64,000 nucleotides of DNA from Adenanthera pavonina. Taxonomy: Eukaryota; Streptophyta; Magnoliopsida; Fabales; Fabaceae. Location of the stretch: the NCBI GenBank assembly GCA_026686845.1, contig JAIVEN010000009.1:40077001-40141000 (forward strand). The letters run 5' to 3'. Numbering within the stretch: the stretch's first letter is position 1; each line of letters opens with the position of its first letter. The translations under genes were made by a program, and so were the position numbers. Of this stretch, positions 1-11,130 are shown piece after piece. The notes beneath the pieces are model-generated. The model saw only the letters and a list, made by a program, of their open reading frames with translations. It was not told where the DNA came from and did not search any database.

Positions 1-2655
1 GAAGGAGTGACTCCTGTTATCTTGGCTGCTTTACAAGGCAAAAGTGAAATGGCATGGTATCTATACCATAAGACCATTGAAATATTTGAAGAATGGGATT
101 GGACCATACTGTTCTTCATTTGTATCAACAATGGAATCTATGGTAAGTATATGGTCCCTTACCAGTCAATCACTCAATCAGTATAGCATGTCATTCATTG
201 ACAAAATAGTTTATCTGAGGCTTTAAAGTTGATTAACATATCATTGTTATCTGCTCTTGATCTGAAGATCATTGGGAAAATTGAGATACTAGCAATTGAG
301 CTTGAAGTAGATGTCTCTCTTTTCACTATTTTATAAACTCTTTAGCCTTTTGCTCATGCCTGTGCTGATTGGTTTGACAATCTAACTTTTGCAAAACTTT
401 TATGGGATTTATTTTTGGATCAGTCATGTCATGTTTGTTTCAGGCATTGGAGAGCTAAAATATAATTTCTCCATAAACATGAATTACACACACACACACA
501 CACACTTATTTCTTCATTCAGTTGGGAAAGTTCAATATACAGGGTGGACCTTACATAAATGTTTCATTGTCAGTGATGAAAGTTTAACCAATAGATAACC
601 ATCCAACAATTGATGATTGATCAAAATCTAAATAACTGATTGTTTCATTTATGATTTTCACCTTTCTCAAAATAGCATACTGAGAGTACTTCCAGCTTAG
701 TCATATCTTCGACTCCACTTGATTTAGTGTGTGAACCACAAGTACCTCACTAGTTAAACATATCTGAAGCATTGTGTGAAAATTTAACCAAGGAAATAAC
801 GAATTGAAAAACAAAAAAAAAAAAAATATATATATATAGATAGACAACCACAAGTACCTCACTAGTAGTAGTTGGAACATTTTGCAGATTTGGCGTTGGA
901 ACTGCTAAAAAAGAGGCCAAAGCTAGCTTTAACTCCGGATGGAAACGCTGGCACAGCATTACATGTCTTAGCTCGAAAGCCTTCCATTTCTGGTGGCCCG
1001 AGTTCAGCATATCAGAAACAAATCATGAAGTCCTGTAAGTGACTACAATCAACACTATAAGGAAAACTAAATCATTAAATTATAAAACTTCACTTTGCAT
1101 CTATTTTTGTCTAGTTTTGTTGTTTAATGGGTAAAAGAATAAATACTCTGTATTCTTGATTGCTTGAATCGAAATCTACAACTTGTAGTGGTGAAAGAAG
1201 TAACCATTAGTCCTTGCTTTAAAGATTCTCAAGAAGAAAAGGGTTCTGATCTTGCTTGTTCTCATTTTCGATCATTAAATTAAGCATAGGCTGAATCTAA
1301 TATTTAAAGCGTCCCAATCAGTGTAGACATACCTATTAATACAAGGAAGATACATGGCAAAGATGATTGACTTGTAAACAAATGTAGTCATCCGTAGGTA
1401 AGACTAGGAATAGAGTGTCAAGGACCATTTCATCTCAAAACTTTAAGATGCAACGTGGGGGTCCATCTACAGCTATGTTATAATCTCTAACTCGCCTTTC
1501 ATTTTTTCCAGGTGTGAAGCAAAATGTGGTTATTCAGCTCGTTAAGAATATTTGGAAAGAAGTTATTCTTCTCGATGACTTTAACATGATGAAAGTCATA
1601 AGCGAACCTTCGCATGTTATATTTGATGCTGCTGAAGTTGGAAATTTTGGGTTTTTAGTGGAGCTTCTGAGCACTTACCCTGATTTGATGTGGGAAGTGG
1701 ATAGTAGAAACCGAAGTATAATTCACATTGCTGTTTTGCATCGTCATGCTAATATCTTCAATCTCATACATGAGATAGGCCCAATCAAGGACTTCATAGT
1801 TTCTTCTTTGGATAACATTGATAAAAGCAATTTATTGCATTTTGCTGCAAAATTAGCACCAGAAGATCGACTTAACTTAGTTTCAGGAGCAGCTTTTCAA
1901 ATGATGCTTGAGCTATTATGGTTTGAGGTATTTTCCCCTTAACTCTACGGTCTGTATGAAGTTCAAACTTCTTTTACTTTCATGCATGATTTTATGACAC
2001 TAAAGCTACTAGTAGCATCACAAATTTTTCGATGTGGCAGGAGGTGAAGAAGATAATGCTACCATCATTCATAGAGATGAAAAACGCCGAAGGCATAACT
2101 CCGAGCCAGTTATTCACCATAGAACATGAAGGATTGCTGAAAAAAGCAGAGTCTTGGATGAGGGGAACTGCAAACTCTGGCATGGTTGTTTCAACACTGA
2201 TTACTACAGGAGTATTTTCTGCGGCATTTACCATTCCAGGTGGTAATGACAACAACACCGGAACTCCCAACTTTTTGGAGAAACTACCATTTCTAATATT
2301 TGCCATATCAGATGTATCTGCACTCATTTCATCTTCGACCTCAATCCTAATCTTCTTGTCGATCCTGATCTCACGTTATGCAGAAGAAGATTTCCTGAAG
2401 TCACTACCATTGAAGTTGATATCTGGACTAATAGCACTGTTTGTGTCCATCATTAGCATGATGGCAGCATTCAGTAGTGCCTTCTTTGTCTCTTATTACC
2501 ATGGTGTAAAGTGGGTCCCTAGCTTCATTTCAGTACTTGCATTTGTACCAATACCCTTGTTTGTATTCCTCCAATTTCCCCTTTGGAAAGATATACTCTA
2601 CGCCACGTACTTCAGTAGGTCCATATTTCGACCAAATAAGCATGTACTTTACTAG
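1..2655 (+). CDS. Ankyrin-repeat/PGG-domain membrane protein, 3' part (ACD6/ITN1-like family)
   Basis: Four exons join in frame with GT-AG junctions: 1-142, 888-1034, 1512-1927 and 2041-2655, giving 439 residues and a TAG stop. The 5' end is outside the window. The first three exons carry ankyrin-type helices with the usual family phrases (TPVILAALQGKSEM, GTALHVLARKPS, SIIHIAVLHRHANIF, NLLHFAAKLAPEDRL). The last exon holds the PGG domain: TANSGMVVSTLITTG, the AAFTIPGG signature, then three more hydrophobic stretches, so about four membrane spans. Proteins of this plant family sit in the plasma membrane or ER and act in defence, cell-death or salt signalling; the exact role here is not readable. 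No frameshift or premature stop was found in the spliced frame, so it looks functional. The first intron (143-887) holds a CA microsatellite and a short A-tailed insertion. Confidence 0.9.
486..505. repeat. (AC)10 microsatellite in intron
   Basis: A perfect dinucleotide run within the first intron of the ankyrin/PGG gene. It is likely length-polymorphic. Confidence 0.9.
734..866. mobile_element. Possible tiny A-tailed insertion with 21-bp direct repeats
   Basis: The same 21 bp (beginning AACCACAAGTACC) occurs at 734-754 and 846-866. Between them lie 91 bp that end in a run of 14 A followed by a TA run. Long perfect flanking repeats plus an A-rich end is the footprint of LINE-type target-primed integration. 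The piece is too short to identify, and a simple tandem duplication is the alternative. It lies about 20 bp before the acceptor of the second exon. Confidence 0.35.
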
Positions 2656-2790
2656 ACCCTCAAGTGTTTGTGTGTATATTTGTGATTTTTTTTTTCTGCT
2701 TTTTGGGTGTGAAGATGAACTCATTTATTCTATTAGTGCATAGGGGTGTTTCCTTTTCATGCAATCACAATGAAATTAAATATTCATTGA

Positions 2791-2796
2791 AATAAA
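2791..2796 (+). promoter_or_regulatory. Poly(A) signal candidate of the ankyrin/PGG gene
   Basis: A perfect AATAAA lies 136 bases after the TAG stop at 2655, in a T-rich 3' UTR-like stretch. Spacing fits a plant near-upstream element, but plant signals are loose, so this is only a candidate. Confidence 0.45.
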
Positions 2797-2799
2797 CTT

Positions 2800-3430
2800 G
2801 AACTTGACATGTATCTAGGGTGAGATAGTAAGGTAAAATAGTTCCCAAACCCCAACGAAGTGAGAAGTCTCAAAATCAGAATTGAATGTGCAGCAGACCA
2901 TAATTTTATTGTATAAATAGACCTACACAAAAGTAAGGCTTTGGATTTGATTAATGAATAAATTAATAATTTGTAATTTCGTTGAGTATTTTGGAATCCT
3001 GCATTGTGAAATGGCATAAGTTTTAAGGCATATAAGGGGTAGTTTATTTAATATAACAACAACAATAATACTAATAATTATAAGACTTAGGTTTTTAAGA
3101 AAACTGTTATACTCTGACAACTTGTAATTTAAATTTAAATTAGTGACATCTGTTAATTTTAATTAAATTAACATGTTTCTTGACATAAAAAATTGAACTT
3201 TTTCACAGGTGCGTATTATGTCTCTTGCTATGTAAGAAGTGCTAAAAAGTCTGGGTATATTTTATTGTCTTTTATAAGAATATTATTTATAATTTTTTTA
3301 ATGAGCAAACAACCATTCTTCTTTTTCTGGGGATCCAAAACAACCATTCTTTAAAGTTGGTCAAAACACATGATTATGACTCCTGTTTCACGTCTCAAGG
3401 CCTATATATATTCTCAGTCATGTTCCTCGC
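2800..3430. other. Intergenic, no gene seen
   Basis: AT-rich sequence after the ankyrin/PGG gene with short homopolymer tracts. I see no open frame with codon structure and no repeat boundaries. Confidence 0.6.
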
Positions 3431-3893
3431 ATGTTTTTGGTCTTTTCTTGCGTCTTTCTAATGATAACATACGATTATGACTGAAAATATTACTATTATA
3501 CACTAGATAAATTTGAATAGTGTAATACGTTATTATTAACTATCAAGATGGCCAAAAACTTGCAATTTACCAAATTTACAAGATGAGCTTGTCCTCATAA
3601 TGAAATCAGATTGTATGTGGATGTGCTCTACTGTTCAAGCCAAATCTGGGCAAGTTTAAGATCTCCATTCTCTAATTGTCAATCACACTATCCAACAATA
3701 TAGAGAGTAGATATTCTAAAGATGAGAGACGCCGAAGGGAGCGTTTTAATAACAATAGCTCGTAACATACTAATATAGTGTCAAGTGCTATATATGTGTT
3801 ACCGGGGTTTGATGTCTTGATGTCTCTGATGACACGTAATTTCGTGTTGCCCAAAAGAAAACCATAACAATAGTTTTAATTAAGTTTTCTTTA

Positions 3894-4257
3894 CACCCCG
3901 TTTGATTCGTTTACATGTTATGTGAAGGGATGTAAATAGATTTACATCACGATAGTTGTTGCATTTAGTTTGTCAAAACATATATAATTTGAATTGCATG
4001 CATGAAGTTAATTACAGGCTAACATGTAAATGGCTTAACATCCAAAAACTTATATAATATATAATTTATATTATATGTTTGTAAATGAAATAAAAATATT
4101 AGAATATCCTTTGTAAAGAATATAAAAAATAAATTTATTTTACATCTCTCTCAATATCATACCAAACAAACTTCTCTATATTTTATTTATATCATTTCCC
4201 TATATATATCTTCCCATTACATCCCATAACTTCTTAGTAATTAAACCAAACGGCTTG
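3894..4257. mobile_element. Tourist-like MITE (PIF/Harbinger type)
   Basis: The ends are inverted: CACCCCGTTTGATT at the left, and CAAGCCGTTTGGTT when the right end is read on the minus strand. It is flanked by a 3-bp TTA duplication (3891-3893 and 4258-4260). The 364-bp interior is AT-rich and non-coding. The equivalent place in duplication copy B (about 8745-8765) lacks it, so insertion followed the duplication or it was lost from B. Confidence 0.7.
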
Positions 4258-4743
4258 TTAGGGGCCGACCTAGGAGTAATGGTTTGGGGGCCAAATTCTT
4301 CGAAAAATATTTATATATTAAATTCTGTACTCCCATTACACATATTGGACTTCGAAGGAGTGATTTTATTGATGAGGACATGTCCCATTTGATCCAAGGA
4401 TCAAATCTTGGGGGTTTATACTATATAATATTTTATTTTTTCATTTAAAATGCAAACAAAAAAAATGAAGACATGCATGAAGGATAAATTTATCACACAC
4501 CAAACTTCATATTGCAATTATCACATCACACCTAAGGGAAAAACAAAATGAGTACAAGCAAATGGACTTATAAAACTACTTTGAAACGAAGATCGAAGGA
4601 TATATTTATGGAAGCAAACAACGACCAGCAATCAGAAAAAACCAAGAAGAAAGTGATTATATATATATATATATACATATAATTGTATTTTTCTGGATCA
4701 AGCCTTCTCACTTCCAATACTATCATTGGCACTTCACCAAAAT

Positions 4744-4898
4744 CTGCATGAAAATGAAAATCAAAATGAAATTGTGAATGGTAGAATATAAAATGATAAG
4801 ACTGTTCCAATACAAGCTAATTATGTAAGATCTCGTCAAACTTTTTCGTAACGTAAGCTAATTCAATTGATTCAGTTTTTCCAACAAGAATAGTAAAC
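4744..4898 (-). other. Putative 3' UTR intron of proline-rich mini-gene copy 1
   Basis: On the minus strand a donor of the form ATCAG|GTTTAC (4898) is followed by an acceptor TTTTCATGCAG (4744). The donor context is kept in copies 2 and 3, and the acceptor with the next exon is kept in copy 3 (near 11577). Both lie after the stop codon, so the intron would be in the 3' UTR. Confidence 0.5.
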
Positions 4899-4928
4899 CT
4901 GATGATACTGGTATGAAATGAGTGATCA

Positions 4929-5156
4929 TCATATCTTGGAAGAGATCTTCTGGGAAGAAGTTGGGATTTGAGAGGCAGCTCCTTTAGGGTTAGAGCCCTG
5001 GGTCTGAGGAGGTGGCCTGTTTGTGGGGGAAAATACGTTCTGGGAAGATGGGATTGGAGTGGCAGGTCTTAGAGGGTTAGGGACCTGAGGCTGAGGACGT
5101 GGCCTCCTGTTTGTAGGGGTAAGAACCTTCTGGTTGTTGATTTTTTTTGAATTCAT
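4929..5156 (-). CDS. Small basic proline-rich protein, copy 1 (75 aa, unrecognised)
   Basis: I do not recognise this protein. It starts at the first ATG after a TATA box and a 5' leader of about 90-120 bases. The product is rich in P, Q, N, S and T and is basic, with no signal peptide or membrane segment. Residues about 9-38 and 39-68 are a tandem repeat of one ~30-residue unit: both contain a TNR-P core (LTPTNRRPRPQPQ; FSPTNRPPPQTQG) and end PSSQ or TSSQ. Two further copies of the gene occur in the window (9088-9350 and 11740-11892) and share the start, the repeat core and the donor site after the stop. Copy number, a good core promoter and the conserved splice context argue for a real gene. 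A small peptide or regulatory protein is possible, but nothing shows a function. A non-coding RNA gene is the main alternative. Confidence 0.5.
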   Translation of the reverse strand: MNSKKINNQKVLTPTNRRPRPQPQVPNPLRPATPIPSSQNVFSPTNRPPPQTQGSNPKGAASQIPTSSQKISSKI

Positions 5157-5274
5157 AGTGCTGCTTCAAAACGGGATCGAAGGATGGATTCTTCTTCAAT
5201 AATGGGTAAAACAGAGAAATATTTTTTATCAGATAGATGATAGCTAGGGTTTACTTTAAAGGTTGAGGGAATCA

Positions 5275-5282
5275 TATATATA
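5275..5282 (-). promoter_or_regulatory. TATA box of mini-gene copy 1
   Basis: TATATATA on the minus strand, followed by a leader with AACCCTAG telo-box-like motifs and then the ATG 119 bases downstream. The whole block is conserved in copy 2 (9424-9431), which supports a working promoter in the ancestor. Telo boxes are common in plant genes expressed in dividing cells. Confidence 0.55.
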
Positions 5283-5850
5283 GAGATAGCTAGGGTTTGA
5301 TCAGAGAGATATGGAAACTTTTTACATGATAAGTTTGTCAAGGTTGAAAACATACACAGTGTAGGATTGGCGCACAGTCAAGGTTGAAAACATACACAGC
5401 GTAGGATTGGCGCACAAGTAAGTTACCAATTAACTTTCATGTCCGCGGCTCGTTTTAATTGCTGCTTAATTGTGGGTTAGTCAAGTTTTGTTATGCCATG
5501 CATTACTTAGTTTTAACTTGGAGTGACGTCCCATTTCGTTTTATATGTAAAAAAATAAAATATATGAAGCCAGGAAGGCTTAAAGTTACCAAAAATAGAA
5601 GAGCTTAAAGTGTGAAACGTCTGATGTTCTAGAATTAAAAGCTAAACTCTGAGATGGCTGGCCATGGAGCTGGTAGAATGTGGATGCATGAGTGTACCGT
5701 GTGTGTTGAGTCTTCTTCACCGTGTATGACTCTTCAACTTTAAACTTCCCCAACAGGAGTTGTATAGAATCATAGGGGGAAAAGTGAAATATCTATCCAA
5801 ACAAATTGTAATCTGCATGTTTGTGATTGGTTGAAAATTGCCTGTGAAAT

Positions 5851-5873
5851 AATAATAATAATAATAATAATTA
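5851..5873. repeat. (TAA)n microsatellite
   Basis: A trinucleotide run of about 7-8 units in duplication copy A. It is absent from copy B, where only a single TAAT remains near 9760. Confidence 0.85.
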
Positions 5874-6138
5874 AATTCTGAGGTCTGGCCGACAGTACAA
5901 TCTAATTTCCACTTGGACGTCTACGTTTTCTAGAAGTTATAGGTGTAATCTAATTTCGTCGGTTAATTCTATATACAGGGTCAACCAAAGTTTACTTGTA
6001 AGGATTTTCTTTTTTATTGTCTAAATTAAACAAGATTACCTTTTTATTTTGTTAGCAAAAGCTTCAAATTTAAGGTAAACCAAACTTTCTGATATAAAAA
6101 AGGGTAAACTAAATTTGGTATATATGAATGCCCAAAAA

Positions 6139-6320
6139 AAATGGTATGATAAAACATACTTATAAAGGTAAATGCCCAAAAAAAATGGTATTGAATTTGT
6201 TATTTGGTTAAATAATTACCATCTGAACTGAGAGAGATCATTAATGTTAATTTTTTCTTGAAATTTTTATTTTATATACATATAAATAAAATAATGCCCA
6301 AAAAAAGGTTAACTAAATTT
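6139..6320. repeat. Dispersed ~180-bp repeat, unit 1
   Basis: The block has a GGTATGATAAAA start, a middle with TTAAATAATTACCATC, then GAGAGA and TCATTAATGTT. It recurs at about 6719-6920, 7440-7550 and 10000-10165, all in the same orientation. Its nature is unknown; it may be the end of an element carried along with the local duplications. Confidence 0.65.
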
Positions 6321-6718
6321 GGTATGATTGCCCCAAAAAAAAATGGCCAACAGCTATATTTTATCATACCAATTTTTTTATTTTTATTTTTTTGCTTGGA
6401 GCATATGGTATATTGCTTGATTAAGAGACACAACCCCCTCGCTACCGGTTGAATCAATTGAATCAAGTGCTTGATAATATTTTTTATATAACTTAAACAT
6501 GTAGATTACAAGCGTATTAGATGTTAGTACCTGAAAAAAAAAAAAGTAAGTAACCTTAAAAATCAAACATTATGATCTGTCTGTCTAAAGATGTTTTGGT
6601 GGCCGTATGAAAATTCCTTTTACAGTCCTCAGGATCTGAAGGCAGTTCCATGAAAGCAGGCACATGGAGATCGTAGGCAGTAGCTTCCTCATGGCTCCAC
6701 GGTCTACAACTTCCGAAA

Positions 6719-6920
6719 AAAAAATGGTATGATAAAATATAGTTATAAAGGTAAATGCTAAAAATACTATTGAATTTGTTGTTTGTTGGTTAAATAATTA
6801 CCATTTGAACTGAGAGAAATCATTAATGTTTATTTTTTCTTGAAATTTTTATTTTGTATACATTTAAATAAAATAATGCACAAAAAAAAGTGAGCTAATT
6901 TTGGTATGAATGTCAAAAAA
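6719..6920. repeat. Dispersed ~180-bp repeat, unit 2
   Basis: Close to unit 1, with the same TTAAATAATTACCAT core and the same TTTTTTCTTGAAATTTTTA tail. It lies 0.6 kb downstream as a direct repeat. Confidence 0.65.
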
Positions 6921-7209
6921 AAAGTTGGTATGATAAAAAGTAGTTGTTGGCCATTTTTCATATAACTTGAACGCATGAATTGCAAGCGTGTCAAATGTTA
7001 GAAACTCAAAAGAAAATACTCAAGTAAAATTTCCTAACTTTAAAAATAAAACAATATGTCTTCCTAAGATTCTTTTCCATAATTTCCCCATATGTGAGGC
7101 GAATTGAATAAAATTGAACTAACTAAATCGTTTGCGTGGGTACAATATACATCTACAACTTCCACCAGCTCTCTGCATCTTTTGCGCCACTACTCCCTAT
7201 CATTCAACT

Positions 7210-7264
7210 GCTCTCTCTCTCTCTATCATTCAACTGCTCTCTCTCTCTCTCCCTCTCTCTCTCC
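7210..7264. repeat. Interrupted (CT)n microsatellite
   Basis: CT runs broken by a repeated ATCATTCAACTG motif. Short open frames that cross this tract are low-complexity artefacts. Confidence 0.85.
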
Positions 7265-7439
7265 CTGTCAAATCCTCACCAGTTCAAGTTTCCAGCCTTT
7301 GGGCCTTACGTAATTGTGATGAAGATTCTTTGATTGCCAGACTCCATGGTAGCAAGGCCCAATCTTTTGCCCCATTGGTTGACATGTACAGGGGCCCGGC
7401 CCACTAAAATTTTAGGTTGAACAATAGTAGTAGACTACT

Positions 7440-7550
7440 AGTAATTATAAAGCTAAATGCTAAAAAACCGTTGAATATGTTACTTGGTTAAATAATTACC
7501 ATCTGGACTGAGAAAATCATTAATGTCTACTCTTGTTGAAAATTACCAAT
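7440..7550. repeat. Dispersed ~180-bp repeat, unit 3 (shorter)
   Basis: Keeps the core TTAAATAATTACCATCTG and TCATTAATG but lacks the A-rich tail. Confidence 0.55.
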
Positions 7551-8236
7551 ATATAGTACAGTTCTCAGGTTGTTATGCTGTGACTGATTATACTCTGTAT
7601 GAGAGTGCAGTTTGCATAACATTTAATATCATTTATTCTGTGTAATCCCTATCCAAAAGATACAATTTGCAAAAGTAGTTGGAACTTATTCTTGAAGTAT
7701 TGGTATATATTTAATAACTTTGCGGTGGAACCCTCTTTTGCCCATTTATTTGCGGTATAACCAAGATGATTATGCTTAAATAGTTTTGAATTTGACATGT
7801 ATAATATTTGTACCCAAGATAGTCAAAGGCGAAAAGCATCCTTAAGGTGTTGGACCTGAAAAATGCCTTAGGTCAGAGGTGCTAGAAATGAGCTTGCCTA
7901 AGTGAATCAAGGTGCTACAATAAGAAAAAATATGATGTTTGCACAAAATTGTAGATAAGTGTAATTTGAAATAACTTTCACATATAAATTTTGAAAAATT
8001 GACATATGAAAACATGAATTAGATCACTGAAGTGGATTTTACTTCACTCAACAAAATCTCTTTCATATACATGATTAGGGATCAAACTTAGATGAACATA
8101 TAAAATTGTGTCTAAATATATGATGGGTTATTTAGTTTGTGAGGAAAATAAATAATTGGGTAAATCACACCATACAGAATTTTACATGTAGATAATTGTA
8201 GAATAATTTGCCACCCAATCATCCACTTGATCAAAA
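7550..8236. other. Intergenic, no gene seen
   Basis: AT-rich filler between the dispersed repeats and duplication copy B. No element ends or coding signal were found. Confidence 0.6.
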
Positions 8237-9087
8237 CTGTACAAATAGAATTGTATATGGACGTGCTCTATTGTTCACGCCAAATCTAGGCAAGTTCAAG
8301 ATATATGCATCATAAATCCCAAGGTAAAATTTCAGCCAAATCAAACAAGAAATCACCACCCGATTGTCACTTTAATCAATGGTGCACAAGGTGAAAAACA
8401 ATAGAAATTCGTGTGCAACAAGTATACAAGTCAAAGAAGTCTCCTCCTCAGTGGCAGAATAAAAAAAAAAAGTAAAAAAAACCAAAGCCTCCTCCTCTCA
8501 ACTCGTGTTTGGATAATTCTCTATAATGGGAGTGAAACCCATAGGCCCAATGATATATAATGTATATTACAAAGACGAGAGATGCCGAAGGGAGTGTTTT
8601 TAATAACAATAGCTTGAAATTATATTGTGTCAAGTGCTATATGTATATTATTGTGATTTGATGTCTCTGATGAAATATATATATATATATATATATGCAA
8701 TTTCATGTTGCTCCCAAAAAAGAAAACGTAACAATAGTTTTAATTGAGTTTCCTTCTTCCCACGGAAATTTGAAAAGTGAATAAGGTTGAAGACATGCAT
8801 GAAGGATAAATTTATTTCTGATTTCAAGAGGGAAAGAGAGGCATGAGCCTCGTTAAGCAAGATCTCATAGTTGGAATACCGACAATGTCACAAGCAATTT
8901 TGGCACGTAGGCCATCAGGAGAGAGTACAAGGAAATGGAGGACTTGTAAAACTACTTTGAAACGAAGAACGAAGGCTAAATATTTAATTTCTATAAAATT
9001 CTTGCAACACATGCAATGGTGAAAGAACTCCATAACAAATATCGAACTAACTCTTAATATATTGAACTGAATAAAACAACAGTTAAC

Positions 9088-9350
9088 CTGATAACGGTAT
9101 ATATGAAAATGAATGATTATCGTATGTTGGAAGAGACCTTCTGGGAAGCTGGGATTTGAGAGCCAGTTTTTAAGGGTTACGGTTAGAGCCCTGAGGCTGA
9201 GAAGATGGCCTGTTTGTGGGGGAAAAAACATTCTGGGAAGATGGAATCGGAGTGGCAGGTCTTAAATTTTTAATTAGGGACCTGAGGCTGAGGACGTGGC
9301 CTATTTGAAGGGGCAAGAACCTGCTGGATCTTGATGTTTTCAGAATTCAT
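9088..9350 (-). pseudogene. Proline-rich mini-gene copy 2, broken
   Basis: The ATG at 9350, the leader and the TATA box match copy 1. The frame opens MNSENIKIQQ and keeps the first TNR-P-type unit (APSNRPRPQPQ), but meets a TAA at 9270-9272 after 26 codons, where an AT-rich stretch interrupts the equivalent of copy 1. The second unit is still legible beyond the break in another frame (FSPTNRPSSQPQG), followed by a second stop. The donor site ATCAG|GTTAAC is kept at 9087-9088. The locus could still be transcribed, but it does not encode the full copy-1 product. Confidence 0.6.
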
Positions 9351-9423
9351 AGTGCTGCTTCAAAACAGAGAAATATAGTTTGATCAGATAGAGATAGGGT
9401 TTCTTTAAAGGTTGAGGGAATCA

Positions 9424-9431
9424 TATATATA
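9424..9431 (-). promoter_or_regulatory. TATA box of mini-gene copy 2
   Basis: TATATATA on the minus strand at the same distance and in the same leader context as copy 1. Confidence 0.5.
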
Positions 9432-9999
9432 GAGATAGCTAGGGTTTGATCAGAGAGATATGGAACCTGTTTACATAATAACTTTGTCAAGGTTGAAAAC
9501 ATACACAGCGTAGGATTGGCGCACAAGTAAGTTACCAATTAACTTTCATATCAGCGGCTCGCTTTAATTACTGCTTAATTGTGGATTAGTCAAATTTTGT
9601 TATGCCATGCGCATTGCTTAGTTTTAACTTGGAGGGACGTACGTCACATTTCGTTTTATATATAAATAAAATATATGAAACCTTGAGTTGTAATCTATCC
9701 AAAGAAATTGAATTGTGATCTATATGTTTGGGATTGGTTGAAAATTGCCTATGAAATAGTAATTAAATACTGAGGTCTGGAAAGTATCTATGTCATGGAC
9801 TTAGCTACGTTTTCTAGAATTTATGCTTTTAATTTTACACAAAGTCAACCAAGGCTAATTGCTTGGAAGGATTTTCTTTTGAGTTTCCAAAACAAGATTA
9901 CCTTTTTATTTTGGTAGTAAAAACTTCATAATTAAGGTAAACCAAACTTTCTGATTAAAAAAAGTAAACTAATTAAATTTGGTATGAATGCCCAAAAAA

Positions 10000-10165
10000 T
10001 TAGAGGTATGATAAAATATAGTTATAATGTAAATGCTAAAAATACTATTAATTTGTTATTGGGTTAACTAATTAATTACCATCATCTGAACTGAGAGAAA
10101 TCATTAATGTTTATTTTTTCTTGAAGATTTTATTTTATATACATAATAATAAAATAATGCCCAAA
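10000..10165. repeat. Dispersed ~180-bp repeat, unit 4 (end of duplication copy B)
   Basis: The same block as units 1-3, placed at the end of duplication copy B as unit 1 is in copy A. Confidence 0.65.
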
Positions 10166-10397
10166 ACGGGTAGATTAAATTTAGTGTGAATGCACCACAA
10201 ACAGAATAGAGCCACATGTGATTTAATATGAATATGTGGTAGCTTACATGGTTTTTAAGGGCATTTGAGAATTCTTTATATATATATATATATATAGGAC
10301 TGAAATTCAAAAATCAAAGGAGCAAAATGTCATTTTACCTGTTAAAAAACAAAAGCATAGTGCCATTTTTTTCTTCGTTTCGTCAATTGAAAGCTAA

Positions 10398-10550
10398 TTA
10401 ATGGCTTGACTTCTTCACCTCCATTTCCATTGTCATTATATATGGCCAGAAATTTAGCATGTTGAATCTGCTGAACCTCAGAAGTGAACGATGCTGAACA
10501 TATTCAATCTCCTTGATTTGCTTGTCATCGAGCCTTTCAATGAAGCACAT
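10398..10550 (-). CDS. Short open frame, 50 aa, unrecognised
   Basis: An ATG-to-TAA frame (begins MCFIERLDDKQ, contains RSLLRFSRFNML) in sequence that is less AT-rich than its surroundings. It has a mixed amino-acid composition unlike the nearby low-complexity frames. I do not recognise a family; it may be an orphan exon or gene fragment. No promoter or splice partners are evident. Confidence 0.2.
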   Translation of the reverse strand: MCFIERLDDKQIKEIEYVQHRSLLRFSRFNMLNFWPYIMTMEMEVKKSSH

Positions 10551-10964
10551 GGACACGAGCTACCAAACAGAACATATATAGCATATTGGAGATGGTCAAT
10601 AACCTTAACGAAATCACTTGATTCATATTAAATCTGATGTGGCATTATTCATTTATTCTGTTAATGATTTAACAGAAATACTAACAGAAGGGAGTTTTAT
10701 ACTAAACAATAAAAAGTGAAGGAGGTTTATAGTCAGCGTTTAAAGATCAGGTGACTTAAGTGCAACCAACCTATAGTTCAGGGGAGTTATATATATTTTA
10801 GCCTATTTTTTTAATGAGCAAATTCTTCGTTAAAAATGGTGATTTTTGACGTATCAAAGCCTATATCTACTTAGATATGTTCCATTGTATTTTTAACAAT
10901 TTCATTTTTTTGCCAAGCCACTTTTTGAATATTATTTGATGTGGCTTGTACTTTTAGAGACCTT

Positions 10965-11130
10965 TTCTCGCATCTTTCTAATGGTAACATACGATTATGA
11001 CCGATTAACATACACTTATCCAGAGGGATAGAGATAAACTTGAATTGTGGAATACGTTATTATTAATTACCAAGATGGCAAAAAACTTGCAACTTACAAA
11101 ATTTACAAGATGAGCTTGTAGTTATAATGA
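10965..11130. repeat. Segmental duplication, copy C (left part)
   Basis: Matches 3436-3605: CATACGATTATGACCG, then the block from AATACGTTATTATTAA through CAAGATGGC to ACAAGATGAGCTTGT. The mini-gene copy 3 about 0.6 kb downstream belongs to the same copy. An intervening GT/CT-rich tract (11143-11190) is new. Confidence 0.65.

Larger units (their letters stand above)
3436..6320. repeat. Segmental duplication, copy A
   Basis: Most of this stretch is repeated in the same order at 8236-10165, and its first ~170 bp plus the mini-gene are repeated again at 10965-11892. Matching landmarks include the block beginning CATACGATTATGAC, the blocks around 3620 and 8258 (GTGCTCTA), those around 3730 and 8582 (GCCGAAGGGAG), the mini-gene, its telo-box-rich leader, and the tail around 5470 and 9575 (TTTTGTTATGCCATGC). 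Copy A differs from copy B by a Tourist-like insertion at 3894-4257. Limits are approximate. Confidence 0.8.
8236..10165. repeat. Segmental duplication, copy B
   Basis: Parallels 3436-6320 in order and orientation, with many small indels. It lacks the Tourist element and the (TAA)n run, but has its own (TA)n tract near 8672-8696. It carries the broken mini-gene copy 2 and its promoter. Confidence 0.8.

Noticed and set aside
8824..9231. 135-codon minus-strand frame
   Set aside because: It is an out-of-frame reading through the broken mini-gene copy 2; the homologous frame to copy 1 is the other one.
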